The notes: generated by a model from the sequence alone, not told the origin. DNA of 10,876 bases from Verrucomicrobiota bacterium (GCA_003219675.1 QHPW01000421.1:1-10876), one strand, 5' to 3'. Counted from the first letter of the stretch, positions 1-7,204 are shown. Numbers and translations are program-made.

Positions 1-22
1 GCCTACTTTGCGACTGAATTTT

Positions 23-907
23 ATGAGTGACCCTGCACAAATCTTGCGTGATTTCAAACCGACCAGGGAATTCTTTGTGGGCATTGATTCCGACGGTTGC
101 ATCTTCGACAGCATGGAGATCAAGCACAAGGAATGTTTCGCGCCGATGTTCATCAAGCATTTCGAGCTGCAGGCGGTGAGCAAATACGCCCGCGAGGTCT
201 GGGAGTTCGTCAACCTTTACTCGAAAGACCGCGGCGCGAACCGTTTTCCGGCGTTGTCCAGGGCGGTCAAGCTGCTCGGCGCGCGCCCGCAGGTCGCCGC
301 ACGCGGCGTGAAGATGCCCGACCTCGCCGCGCTCGACGAATGGGTCAAGCGGGAGACGAAACTCGGCAACGCGACGCTCAAGGCCGAAGTGAAGAACGGC
401 AACAAGGGGCTGGAACAGGTCAAGCGCTGGTCGGACGCCGTCAACGCGCAGATCGAGGACATCGTCAAAGGTGTTCCGCCGTTTCCGTTGGTGCGCGAAT
501 GTTTGCAGAAGATCAATCAGAAGGCGGACGCCATGTGCATTTCGCAGACGCCCGCCGAAGCGCTCAAACGCGAGTGGGCCGAGCATGGCATTGACAAGTT
601 CGTGAAGATCATCGCCGGCCAGGAAATGGGTACCAAGACCGAGCATTTGAAATTCGCCGCAGCCGTGAAATACGGACCGAACAAGGTCATGATGATCGGG
701 GACGCGCCCGGAGATTTCAAAGCGGCCAGGTCCAACGGAGCGGTGTTTTTCCCGATCAACCCCGGCGACGAAGAGGCGTCGTGGGAACGGCTCTACCGGG
801 AAGGACTCGACCGCTTCTTCGGCGGCACGTACGCCGGCGAATACGAAGCGAGTCTGGTTAAAGCATTCGACGCCTGCCTGCCGGAGCAGCCAGAGTGGCG
901 ATCCTGA
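23..907 (+). CDS. HAD-superfamily hydrolase (phosphatase-like)
   Basis: Predicted cytosolic haloacid-dehalogenase-fold hydrolase, most likely a phosphatase using an aspartyl-phosphate intermediate; the substrate cannot be told. Seen in the 294-residue product: motif I IDSDGCIFDS (nucleophile D22, acid/base D24), motif II ISQT near residues 173-176, a lysine region at 205-210 (motif III), and motif IV IGDAPGD with acidic D227 and D231. Residues 35-150 between motifs I and II form a large, charged, mostly helical insertion, which fits a C1-type cap and makes the protein longer than a typical 220-residue phosphoglycolate phosphatase. I chose the ATG at 23; an in-frame TTG at 8 would add five residues, and neither has a convincing Shine-Dalgarno. 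The gene ends 31 bases from the convergent small gene on the other strand. Superfamily is certain; function is open. Confidence 0.9.
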   Translation: MSDPAQILRDFKPTREFFVGIDSDGCIFDSMEIKHKECFAPMFIKHFELQAVSKYAREVWEFVNLYSKDRGANRFPALSRAVKLLGARPQVAARGVKMPDLAALDEWVKRETKLGNATLKAEVKNGNKGLEQVKRWSDAVNAQIEDIVKGVPPFPLVRECLQKINQKADAMCISQTPAEALKREWAEHGIDKFVKIIAGQEMGTKTEHLKFAAAVKYGPNKVMMIGDAPGDFKAARSNGAVFFPINPGDEEASWERLYREGLDRFFGGTYAGEYEASLVKAFDACLPEQPEWRS

Positions 908-938
908 CCGGCGTAGCGACCGCGGTCAATCGGGACAA

Positions 939-1154
939 TCATCGTCGTAATCTCCTTTTTGCTTTTGGCTTCCAATAGCCGAGCGACCGGAGGAAGTCTT
1001 CGTTGAGTTGCCATCGTTCTTCGGGAGTTGCGGCCAATCCGAGAGCGTGAACGGATTTTTCATCGTCGCTCATCCCGCGGACGCGCTTCAGCCGCGCGAG
1101 CATTTTCGCGGCGCGCTGCGGCAATGGCGGCAGGGCTTTTGAGTTCCGTTTCAC
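939..1154 (-). CDS. small basic hypothetical protein, 71 aa
   Basis: I do not recognise this family with certainty. The product has a lysine/arginine-rich N-terminus, a central acidic turn (MSDDEKS, residues 28-34), a stretch TPEERWQLNEDFLRSLGY at about 43-60 and a strongly basic tail (KPKAKRRLRR). The TPEERW...FLR part resembles small verrucomicrobial proteins often encoded just ahead of a partner gene, so an antitoxin-like or accessory role is possible, but this is weak inference. The start is a GTG at 1154-1152 with an in-frame stop 18 bases upstream, so the protein cannot extend much further. Its stop TGA overlaps an ATG (ATGA) preceded by AAGGAG, as if a second gene once followed. It lies downstream of the phosphoesterase on the same strand, 124 bases away. 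Confidence 0.5.
   Translation of the reverse strand: MKRNSKALPPLPQRAAKMLARLKRVRGMSDDEKSVHALGLAATPEERWQLNEDFLRSLGYWKPKAKRRLRR
940..957 (-). promoter_or_regulatory. Shine-Dalgarno and ATGA coupling site for a vanished or very short partner ORF
   Basis: Reading the minus strand, AAGGAG (957-952) is followed nine bases later by an ATG (942-940) that overlaps the TGA of the 71-residue gene. This is one of the better ribosome-binding sites in the window. The frame it opens (942 down to 793, 49 codons) lies mostly antisense to the C-terminus of the HAD hydrolase and resembles no protein I know. It may be the leftover start of a truncated second gene, or chance, since part of the site also codes for the KRR tail of the first protein. 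Confidence 0.3.
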
Positions 1155-1278
1155 GGCGCGGACATATCAGACTGCTTCGGCCTGTTCACGTCCAGGGCAG
1201 CAAGAAACTGTTCCAATGGCGAGGCGCAAACTGAAGGTTGCGGTTACACCGCGCAGTTCGGGCGGACCAACGGCGACG

Positions 1279-2178
1279 TCAAGATCGCCACGACAGCGAT
1301 TTTGTCTTTCCGTCGCCTTCGCGATTGCCGCCGAACGCGTTCAGTTTCAAATCGGCCCCCTCCGAAGTAAAGAGAGCATCAACCCAGCCGACGGGCTCCT
1401 CGTCGCTGAAATTGTAGCCTACCGCCGGAATATTGATCAGGTGAATCCCGTCGTCCTGACTGAAGGCGTATTTGTGCGAGTGCCCGTAAAAGATTGCTTT
1501 CACTTTCCTCTGCGGCCGGACCAGCTCGAAAAGACGTTGGACGTCGAGCAGTTCTCCGTCCCCGTCACCGAGCGTATGATGAACAAAAAGGATCGTCGGC
1601 CGCGGGTCGGCATTTTCCAGGAACCGGCCGAGCCATTCTCTCTGGGACTTGCCCAGCAGTCCGGCGACCTTGTTGGTGTAAAGCAGCGAGTCAAGGATCA
1701 CAAAGCGAAGCGACGGGCGCTCGATGACGAGCACGTGTTTTCCGGAAATCTTCTGGCGCGTCCCGGGCGGGTTCGCAAATACCTTGAAGAAATTCTCCCG
1801 GTCATCGTGATTCCCAAGGCCAATGAAAACCGGCATCCGTTCGGCCAGCGGCGCGAGCAATTGTTTGACGGCCTCATAATCCGCTGTCTCGCCCGTCAGT
1901 CTGGCGGCGTCGCCGTCGATGATCACGCCTTCCGGACGGGCGTCGGCTACTTGCGGAACTGTTTTCTTGAGGTTCTCCCACGGGAAAAATCCTCGATACT
2001 CGTTTTTCGGATCCGCGGGAATGTGAGTATCCGACAGCAGCGCGAAATGAGCGGATTTTTGTGCAACCTCCTCGCCAATGAGGTTGAGCTCTCGAATCAG
2101 GAACGCGCCAGCGAAGGCCTTGGCAGCAGTGAAAACAAACCGTCTCCGGCTTGAGGGTTGATAAAGGATGCCAGGCAT
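1279..2178 (-). CDS. Tat-exported calcineurin-like metallophosphoesterase
   Basis: Predicted dinuclear-metal phosphoesterase acting outside the cytoplasm. All five calcineurin-fold metal-ligand blocks are visible in the 299-residue product: LSDTHI (D50, H52), DGD (89-90), GLGNHDD (GNHD at 122-125), VHHT (H200-H201) and YGHSH (H233, H235). The N-terminus SSRRRFVFTAAKAFAGAFLI (9-28) reads as a twin-arginine signal: RR followed by a hydrophobic, alanine-rich stretch. Export of a pre-folded metalloenzyme fits Tat use. I chose the ATG at 2178; an in-frame TTG at 2220 would add 14 residues ahead of the signal and is less likely. No clear Shine-Dalgarno is seen. The substrate (phosphodiester, phosphoprotein or nucleotide) cannot be inferred. 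It is divergent from the ferredoxin gene, with a 146-base shared upstream region. Confidence 0.92.
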   Translation of the reverse strand: MPGILYQPSSRRRFVFTAAKAFAGAFLIRELNLIGEEVAQKSAHFALLSDTHIPADPKNEYRGFFPWENLKKTVPQVADARPEGVIIDGDAARLTGETADYEAVKQLLAPLAERMPVFIGLGNHDDRENFFKVFANPPGTRQKISGKHVLVIERPSLRFVILDSLLYTNKVAGLLGKSQREWLGRFLENADPRPTILFVHHTLGDGDGELLDVQRLFELVRPQRKVKAIFYGHSHKYAFSQDDGIHLINIPAVGYNFSDEEPVGWVDALFTSEGADLKLNAFGGNREGDGKTKSLSWRS

Positions 2179-2324
2179 GTCGGTTCTGCTGTCGGACTTT
2201 GGCAGGGACTTAAGGCGCAAAAACGGTTTCAGGCAAGAATGATTTTCCCCCGGTCGCAGACGCGGCAGGCAGGAGATTGGACTGTAGCCATTTGACCCGT
2301 AGCGGTTACACTCACGGCGCTCTG

Positions 2325-2705
2325 ATGAACGATTCGACCTTGCAGAATGTGGCGTTGTCGCTCGGACTGGAGAAATATCGGCGCCACATATTTCTATGCG
2401 CGGACCAGACGGAGCCGAAGTGTGCCCCGAAGGAAAAAGGACTTGGGTCCTGGGAGTTCTTAAAGGCGAGGCTGAAGGAGTTGGATCTCGTCGGGCCGGA
2501 ACCGCTGGTGTATCGCAGCAAGGTCAATTGCCTGCGCGTCTGCGCACAGGGTCCGATTGCCGTGGTTTATCCCGAAGGGGTCTGGTATCACTCGTGCACG
2601 CCGGAAGTTCTGGAACGGATCATTCAGGAACACTTGATCGGTGGCACCATTGTCAAAGAATATGCTTTCGCCGTGAATGCCCCGGGGCAGCCGCGCCCGA
2701 TTTGA
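2325..2705 (+). CDS. thioredoxin-like [2Fe-2S] ferredoxin
   Basis: Small soluble electron carrier of the thioredoxin-like ferredoxin family (TRX_Fd), related to the NuoE cluster domain and to cyanobacterial '(2Fe-2S) ferredoxin domain' proteins. The 126-residue product keeps the expected ligand pattern: C25 and C33 on the first loop (FLCADQTEPKC), then C69 and C73 in NCLRVCAQGP, followed by the typical hydrophobic strand and a VWYHSCTPE segment. A fifth cysteine, C91, is probably not a ligand. Start: ATG at 2325, because the HIFLCAD strand then begins at a usual distance from the N-terminus; an in-frame TTG at 2277 would add 16 unlikely residues. No good Shine-Dalgarno is visible. Its redox partner is not encoded nearby. 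It probably shares a transcript with the DUF2784 gene 34 bases downstream. Confidence 0.88.
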   Translation: MNDSTLQNVALSLGLEKYRRHIFLCADQTEPKCAPKEKGLGSWEFLKARLKELDLVGPEPLVYRSKVNCLRVCAQGPIAVVYPEGVWYHSCTPEVLERIIQEHLIGGTIVKEYAFAVNAPGQPRPI

Positions 2706-2739
2706 TTCCACTCTCCGAAGGATTTGTGATGGTGAAACC

Positions 2740-3162
2740 ATGCAGACGGCCAAAAACATTTATTCGCTCCTGGCGGACCTGGTGTTGCTGATTCACTTTG
2801 GCTTCGTGGCATTCGTCGTATTGGGGTTCGTGGTGATCTGGGTTGGTTATTTTTGTCGCTGGGCTTTCGTACGCGACCTGCGGTTTCGCATCGCTCACCT
2901 TGCCGCCATCGGCTTGGTGCTGGCCGAAGCGCTGGCCGGGTTCATCTGTCCGCTGACGACCTGGGAGAACCAGTTACGAATTCACGCCGGCGAAGAGGCG
3001 GGCTATACCGGGTCGTTCATTCAACACTGGTTCGGACGGATTCTGTTTCACGATTGGAGTGAAAAAACATTCACCCTCATCTACGCCTCCTTTTTCCTGT
3101 TCGTCGCGCTGACGTTCTGGGTGGTCAGGCCGCGACGGCGCGAGAAGCGTCAGCGCGCCTGA
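2740..3162 (+). CDS. DUF2784 inner-membrane protein
   Basis: Integral membrane protein of unknown function. The 140-residue product has the DUF2784 layout: a first hydrophobic segment with LLADLVLLIHFGFVAFVVLG (10-29), a second (about 50-70) ending in the family hallmark CPLTTWENQLR (70-80), then a GEEAGYTGSFIQHW loop (84-97), a last membrane helix (about 112-129) and a basic tail RPRRREKRQRA on the presumed cytoplasmic side. Length is normal for the family. Start: ATG at 2740, which places the first helix at residue 8; an in-frame ATG at 2677 lies inside the ferredoxin gene and would add a non-hydrophobic leader. The stop lies inside the end of the convergent methyltransferase gene, with a 13-base overlap. 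Confidence 0.88.
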   Translation: MQTAKNIYSLLADLVLLIHFGFVAFVVLGFVVIWVGYFCRWAFVRDLRFRIAHLAAIGLVLAEALAGFICPLTTWENQLRIHAGEEAGYTGSFIQHWFGRILFHDWSEKTFTLIYASFFLFVALTFWVVRPRRREKRQRA

Positions 3163-4283
3163 ATCAAAGCGCGGAATCGTCGTCCCAGGTGTTCCGGATG
3201 GGTCAGGGTCTGGAACTGCCGCGCGAGGTCCGGTGTCCAATCGCCAAAAACGGACCTCGCCTTCCAGGCCGCCTCGGCAATGCGCGTCAGGAATTCCGTC
3301 TGCGAGAACAGTCCTTCGTTTTTAAGGCCGGCGGACTCCCCCGCCGATTGCAGCGCGGTGAAATTGACGTGCGCGCTCAGGTCCTGCTCGCCGACGTTCG
3401 CCAGCAGGTCATCGCTCAAACGATGGCGATGACAGGCGCGCAAGGTTCCCTGCGCTCGTTGCGGCAAAAAAAACTCCTCGGCTGTCAGACCGTAGTCGAA
3501 GGTCAGCAAGCGGCCACACTTCAACGCCGAAGCAGCTTGACGCCACCACTCGACTGCAGCGGGACAGATTTCGGCGGCGAAACCATCGGGCAACACCGCC
3601 AGCAACCCGGCGGGCAGGTCAAAGCCCGGAACGCAGTCTGCGCGGTGCGGAGAGAACATTTTGGACTCCGGACTTTCGACCGCGGACTCCCGCGCTGTCG
3701 GCATTCTCTGCCAGACAAAATGCGCGCCTTCCACGGCGACACCCCACTCGAACCATTTTCTCCCATGGGCATCCCAGGCCCAGCGATGCACCGGCATGGC
3801 GTCGAGCAGTTCGTTGGAAAAAATGACTCCGCGAACACCGTGCCGTCGCACTTTTTCCCAGGAATCAAACCACCGGACCCGGGCGGCGAAGGGGTTGAGG
3901 GCCTTTTCCTGCCACCGCTGCCGCCGGAGCGACGGCTCCAGAACCCCGTATTGAAGTTTTTCGAGCAAGTCCGGCCGGCGCGATTGAAACCAGTTGAGAA
4001 CGTCCAGGGCCAGCCGGCCATCGTGCGCGCCGGCTTCGATCAGTTGGAACCGTTCGAGGCCTGTTTCTTCAATCCACCTGGCGAATTGAAATGCGAGCAA
4101 TCTGCCGAACAAACTGCCGGCACTGACGCTGGTGTAGAAATCGCCACCGCGGCCGGGTGTGTTCGCTAATCGTTCATAATATCCAAATTCTGGACAATAA
4201 AGTGATAGCTCCATGAAGCGGGCGAATGAAATGGCGCCGCACGGTCCAATCTCGCGACGGATGATTTCACGGAGCTTGTTCAT
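3150..4283 (-). CDS. MidA/NDUFAF7-family SAM-dependent methyltransferase
   Basis: Class I methyltransferase of the family formerly called DUF185. The mitochondrial member NDUFAF7 dimethylates an arginine of the complex I subunit NDUFS2; the bacterial target is presumed, not shown, to be an equivalent protein. Seen in the 377-residue product: the N-terminal block ISFARFMELSLYCPEFGYY (18-36), GGDFYTS (46-52), the SAM-binding strand LIEAGAHDGRLALDVL (81-96) and the diagnostic NELLDAMPV (157-165). Length is near the family norm, and no key block is missing. Start: ATG at 4283, which puts the GxISFARFM block at its usual distance; no Shine-Dalgarno is seen. It diverges from the pilT operon across 76 bases and overlaps the DUF2784 gene at its 3' end. 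No respiratory complex genes are present in the window. Confidence 0.9.
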   Translation of the reverse strand: MNKLREIIRREIGPCGAISFARFMELSLYCPEFGYYERLANTPGRGGDFYTSVSAGSLFGRLLAFQFARWIEETGLERFQLIEAGAHDGRLALDVLNWFQSRRPDLLEKLQYGVLEPSLRRQRWQEKALNPFAARVRWFDSWEKVRRHGVRGVIFSNELLDAMPVHRWAWDAHGRKWFEWGVAVEGAHFVWQRMPTARESAVESPESKMFSPHRADCVPGFDLPAGLLAVLPDGFAAEICPAAVEWWRQAASALKCGRLLTFDYGLTAEEFFLPQRAQGTLRACHRHRLSDDLLANVGEQDLSAHVNFTALQSAGESAGLKNEGLFSQTEFLTRIAEAAWKARSVFGDWTPDLARQFQTLTHPEHLGRRFRALIQAR

Positions 4284-4300
4284 GGTGGCAGTAACATTGC

Positions 4301-4339
4301 TTGCAGTGGTAAGTCGAATCAGTTAAAAAATCGCTGATT
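4301..4339 (+). promoter_or_regulatory. possible promoter and inverted repeat upstream of pilT
   Basis: The 76-base gap between the divergent methyltransferase and pilT genes holds TTGCAG (4301-4306), then 17 bases, then TAAAAA (4324-4329), a poor but correctly spaced sigma-70-like pair reading towards pilT. The -10 lies inside a perfect 6-base inverted repeat, AATCAG (4317-4322) and CTGATT (4334-4339), separated by an A-rich 11-base spacer. The repeat could be an operator or chance. It is weak evidence, given only because some promoter must drive the downstream operon. Confidence 0.25.
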
Positions 4340-4359
4340 GAGTAACTTGGAACGCATTT

Positions 4360-5396
4360 ATGGCCAAAATTGACGCCTTCTTCAATCTGATGTTCGAGCA
4401 GAAAGCTTCGGACCTCCACCTCTCCGCGGCCAATTCGCCCATGCTGCGCATCAACGGCGAACTTCATCGTGTCGATTATCCGCCGCTGGACAACGACACC
4501 CTCAAGGCGATGCTCTACGAAATCGCGCCGGACTACAAAATCAAACAGTACGAAGAAACCGGCGACGTGGACTTCGGCTACGAAATCCCGAACGTGTCGC
4601 GTTTCCGGGCCAATTTCTTCAACCAGAAATACGGCTGCGCCGCGGTCTTCCGCCAGATTCCGTCCAAGGATTCGCCGGGCTGCACAAGGGCCTCGTCGTC
4701 GTCACGGGTCCGACCGGCTCCGGCAAGTCCACGACGCTCGCCGCAATCGTTGATTACGCGAACAAGAATCGGCGCGATCACATCATCACCGTCGAGGACC
4801 CGATCGAGTTCGTGCACGAAAGCAAGAACTGTCTGGTGAACCATCGCGAAGTGGGGGTTCACACCAAGTCGTTTGCCGCCGCGTTGCGCGGCGCGTTGCG
4901 CGAAGATCCCGACATCATTCTGGTCGGGGAAATGCGCGACCTCGAGACCATCGAACTGGCGCTGACCGCGGCGAGCACCGGTCACCTGGTTTTCGGCACG
5001 CTGCACACCCAGAGCGCCGCCAAAACCGTGGATCGCATTATCGACGTTTTCCCTGCGGATCAGCAGAACAAAATTCGGGCCACGCTGGCTGAATCGCTCA
5101 AAGGCATCGTCGCCCAGAGCCTGTTCCGGCGCGTTGACAAAAAGGGGCGTGTCGCCGCGATGGAGATTCTGGTGTTCACCACCGCCATTGCGAACCTGGT
5201 GCGCGAAGGCAAGACGCATCAGATTCCGGGCATGATCCAGGTCGGCAAGAAGCTGGGCAACCAGCCGCTGGACGACTCCATCATGGAGCATTTGCGGATG
5301 AAGCGGATCGCCGCCGAGGAAGCCTACGACAAAAGTCTGGATAAAAAGAAATTCCGGCAGTTCCTCACCACGCCGCCGGATGACGACGAGACCTAA
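4360..5396 (+). pseudogene. pilT: PilT-type twitching ATPase, frame broken near 4668
   Basis: Canonical PilT, the hexameric ATPase that powers retraction of type IV pili at the inner-membrane base, but the frame changes. Codons from the ATG at 4360 give a normal N-terminal domain (ASDLHLSA at 16-23, RFRANFF at 81-87, VFRQIPSK at 96-103). From about 4668 only a different frame continues the family: FAGLHKGLVVVTG, Walker A GPTGSGKST, Asp-box VEDPIEFVH, Walker B ILVGEMRD, His-box TGHLVFGTLHT and the PilT signature AIANLVREGKTHQIPG. In PilT about 20 residues separate IPSK from the KGLVxVTG strand; here about six do. One deletion of 3n+1 bases (roughly 46) explains both the missing residues and the frame change. 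All other motifs are intact, so the event is recent or an assembly fault. The next gene starts 15 bases downstream. Confidence 0.88.
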
Positions 5397-5399
5397 GCG

Positions 5400-5405
5400 A
5401 AAGGA
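5400..5405 (+). promoter_or_regulatory. ribosome-binding site of the second pilT-like gene
   Basis: AAGGAA ends six bases before the ATG at 5412, a well-spaced Shine-Dalgarno that fixes this start. It lies in the 15-base gap after the broken pilT, so the second gene can be translated independently of the frame change upstream. Confidence 0.6.
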
Positions 5406-5411
5406 ACGTTC

Positions 5412-6617
5412 ATGCGCCGAAACGAACTGGATTTCATACTGAGTAAGATGCTGGAGTCCCAGCAGGAAGTGTCCGACCTCAATTTCACGGTGGACAAACC
5501 GCTGCAGGTGGAATCGTTCGGCGAACTGGTGCCGGTGCCGATTGACCCGCCCCTCGACAGGCTGACTCCGTTTCAAACCGAGATGATTGCGCTCAATTTG
5601 ATTGGCGGCAACCGCAGACTGACGGAAGACCTGCTGCGCACGGGTTCCTGCGACTCCTCCTACACCCTGAGCAGCAAAGCCCGGTTCCGCGTCAACATCT
5701 TCTCGCAACGCGGCAATTACTCGGTGGTCCTGCGAAAGCTGAACACCCAGATCCCGACTCTGGAAGACCTTTCCATGCCGGAAATATTTCACCAGGTTTC
5801 AAAGGAAAAGACCGGCCTGATTCTGGTTACCGGCGCCACCGGGTCCGGCAAAACCACGACGCTGGCCGCCTTGCTGGACGAGATTAACGAAAACAAATCC
5901 ATCCATATCATTACCCTTGAAGACCCGGTGGAGTACGTTCACCCGCAGAAGAAGGCGACTTTCAACCAGCGCGAACTGGGAATCGACTTCAACAACTTTG
6001 CCAGCGGCCTGCGCGCCGCGCTGCGCCAGGCGCCCAAAGTGATTCTAGTCGGCGAAATGCGCGACCGTGAAACGGTTGAAATCGGCTTGACGGCAGCGGA
6101 AACCGGTCACCTGGTTCTGGCGACGCTGCACACGATCGACGCCGGCCAGACCGTCAACCGTATCGTGGGCATGTTCGAAACCGAGGAACAGGAACAGGTC
6201 CGCGTGCGCCTGGCAGACACGTTGCGCTGGGTGGTCAGTCAGAGGCTGGCCCCGAAAATCGGCGGGGGCCGGGCGGCGTTGTTGGAGATCATGGGTTCCA
6301 ACCTCCGCACCAAGGAGAGCATCCAGCTCGGCGAAAGCGAGGGGAAAACGTTCTACGAAATCATCGAGGCGAGCTACACCTTCGGCTGGCGGACGTTCGA
6401 CCATGCGGCGCTCGAGGCCTACGAGCAGGGCCTTGTCAGCGAGGAAACCGCCCTGCTCTACTGCACCAAACGAAGCGTCGTGTCGCGCGGCGTGGACAAC
6501 GTCAAGAAGAAGCGAGGCGAATCCACCAGTGACGTGTCCAACCTGCGGATGAGGACGATTCAAGAGGCCAAGAAAGCCGGAGCGCCGCCGATTCCGACCA
6601 CGCTGAAACTGAAATAG
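5412..6617 (+). CDS. divergent PilT/PilU-like secretion ATPase
   Basis: Intact paralogue of the preceding gene, 401 residues, belonging to the type IV pilus retraction ATPase family (GspE/PilT superfamily). Visible motifs: a DLH-like N-terminal block changed to VSDLNFTV (20-27), RFRVNIFSQRGNYSVVLRKL (91-110), Walker A GATGSGKTT (141-149), Asp-box TLEDPVEYVH (169-178), Walker B VILVGEMRD (200-208) and His-box TGHLVLATLHT (221-231). The PilT-specific AIRNLIRE-type segment is replaced by LRTKESIQLGESEGKTF, and there is an extended, basic C-terminal tail (about 360-401). These differences suggest a PilU-like helper motor or a specialised ATPase rather than a redundant PilT. Nucleotide-binding residues are complete, so it should hydrolyse ATP. 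It sits 15 bases after pilT and two bases before the pseudo-receiver gene, clearly one operon. Confidence 0.93.
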   Translation: MRRNELDFILSKMLESQQEVSDLNFTVDKPLQVESFGELVPVPIDPPLDRLTPFQTEMIALNLIGGNRRLTEDLLRTGSCDSSYTLSSKARFRVNIFSQRGNYSVVLRKLNTQIPTLEDLSMPEIFHQVSKEKTGLILVTGATGSGKTTTLAALLDEINENKSIHIITLEDPVEYVHPQKKATFNQRELGIDFNNFASGLRAALRQAPKVILVGEMRDRETVEIGLTAAETGHLVLATLHTIDAGQTVNRIVGMFETEEQEQVRVRLADTLRWVVSQRLAPKIGGGRAALLEIMGSNLRTKESIQLGESEGKTFYEIIEASYTFGWRTFDHAALEAYEQGLVSEETALLYCTKRSVVSRGVDNVKKKRGESTSDVSNLRMRTIQEAKKAGAPPIPTTLKLK

Positions 6618-6619
6618 CC

Positions 6620-7102
6620 ATGTCCTACGAACTCGAATTCATCGGCCCGAACGACAAACCGGCCCTGCTGGCTCTCAGCACGCCGGAATGGCTGGACGCG
6701 GCGAAAAACGTTTTGGCTGAAGTCGGCTACAAGGTTCATGCCGCCAGTAACCACGACGATTTCTCCCTCCGTTTCGGGCGAATTCAATATCACGTCGTGC
6801 TGATCGAGGAATTGTTCGCCTGCAACGCGCCGGAGGAGAACCTGACGCTGCAATTCATTCAACAAATGTCCATGCCTTCGCGACGGCACACCATCTTTAT
6901 TCTGCTGGGCAGTTCCGTGAGCACGCTCAGCGCCATACAGGCTTTCCAACATAGCGTGCACGCCGTCGTCAATCGCGAAGAACTCGGCTTGCTTGGCCCG
7001 AATATCCTGGGCCCGATCGTCCAGCGCGTCGTCGCCGATAATGACCTCTTTTTCAATGTCTATCGCGACACTCAACTCCGCATTGTCCAGGGCAAGGTCT
7101 AG
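6620..7102 (+). CDS. CheY-like pseudo-receiver protein
   Basis: 160-residue soluble protein; I do not know a named family. The order of predicted strands and helices suggests a receiver-like alpha/beta fold: helix LDAAKNVLAEVGY (25-37), strand KVHAA, strand YHVVLIEELF (57-66) where the phosphoacceptor Asp would sit, strand TIFILLGSS (91-99), helix TLSAIQAFQHS (102-112) and strand VHAVVN. The expected Asp is replaced by Glu (IEE, 62-64), the acidic pair after the first strand is absent, and the conserved Lys position reads N-R-E. It is therefore probably not phosphorylated, or mimics a permanently active state. It starts two bases after the stop of the second ATPase gene, so a role in controlling or localising the pilus motors is a fair inference from context only. 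No DNA-binding or enzymatic output domain is attached. Confidence 0.6.
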   Translation: MSYELEFIGPNDKPALLALSTPEWLDAAKNVLAEVGYKVHAASNHDDFSLRFGRIQYHVVLIEELFACNAPEENLTLQFIQQMSMPSRRHTIFILLGSSVSTLSAIQAFQHSVHAVVNREELGLLGPNILGPIVQRVVADNDLFFNVYRDTQLRIVQGKV

Positions 7103-7109
7103 CCCGAAC

Positions 7110-7128
7110 GCGGCCTCCGGAGCGCCGC
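7110..7128 (+). other. short GC-rich palindrome between operons
   Basis: Directly after the pseudo-receiver stop, GCGGC (7110-7114) and GCCGC (7124-7128) flank the self-complementary CTCCGGAG (7115-7122). It could form a stem at the end of the pil operon transcript, but no T-run follows, so a classical intrinsic terminator is not supported. The rest of the gap up to 7204 shows nothing else. Confidence 0.3.
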
Positions 7129-7204
7129 ATCCGCCATGAAACTGGCACACGCTCCGAACTGCCGCCGGCGCTTTGTGCCCTCTTCTCCCCAACCCCGAAT
7201 TCTC

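Noticed and set aside
918..927. Perfect 10-base palindrome GACCGCGGTC between convergent genes
   Set aside because: It has no loop and no T-run, so it cannot act as an intrinsic terminator hairpin; such GC palindromes are common by chance here.
1155..1278. Possible gene remnant between the small gene and the phosphoesterase
   Set aside because: Short plus-strand stretches such as VQGSKKLFQWRGAN look protein-like, but no frame is long, none has a start with a ribosome-binding site, and I recognise no family.
1216..2154. Plus-strand open frame of 312 codons opposite the phosphoesterase
   Set aside because: The minus strand carries all five metal-binding blocks and a Tat signal; the plus frame has no family resemblance.
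3189..4169. Plus-strand open frame of 326 codons opposite the MidA-like methyltransferase
   Set aside because: The minus strand carries the NELLDAMPV and SAM-binding motifs; the plus frame is a shadow.
4666..4674. Programmed ribosomal frameshift in pilT
   Set aside because: There is no slippery heptamer at the junction, and about 15 conserved residues are missing as well, so a deletion explains the data better than recoding.
4578..5792. Minus-strand open frame of 404 codons opposite the two pilT genes
   Set aside because: Antisense shadow of highly conserved ATPase motifs, rich in His/Arg/Gln as mirrored GC-rich codons typically are.
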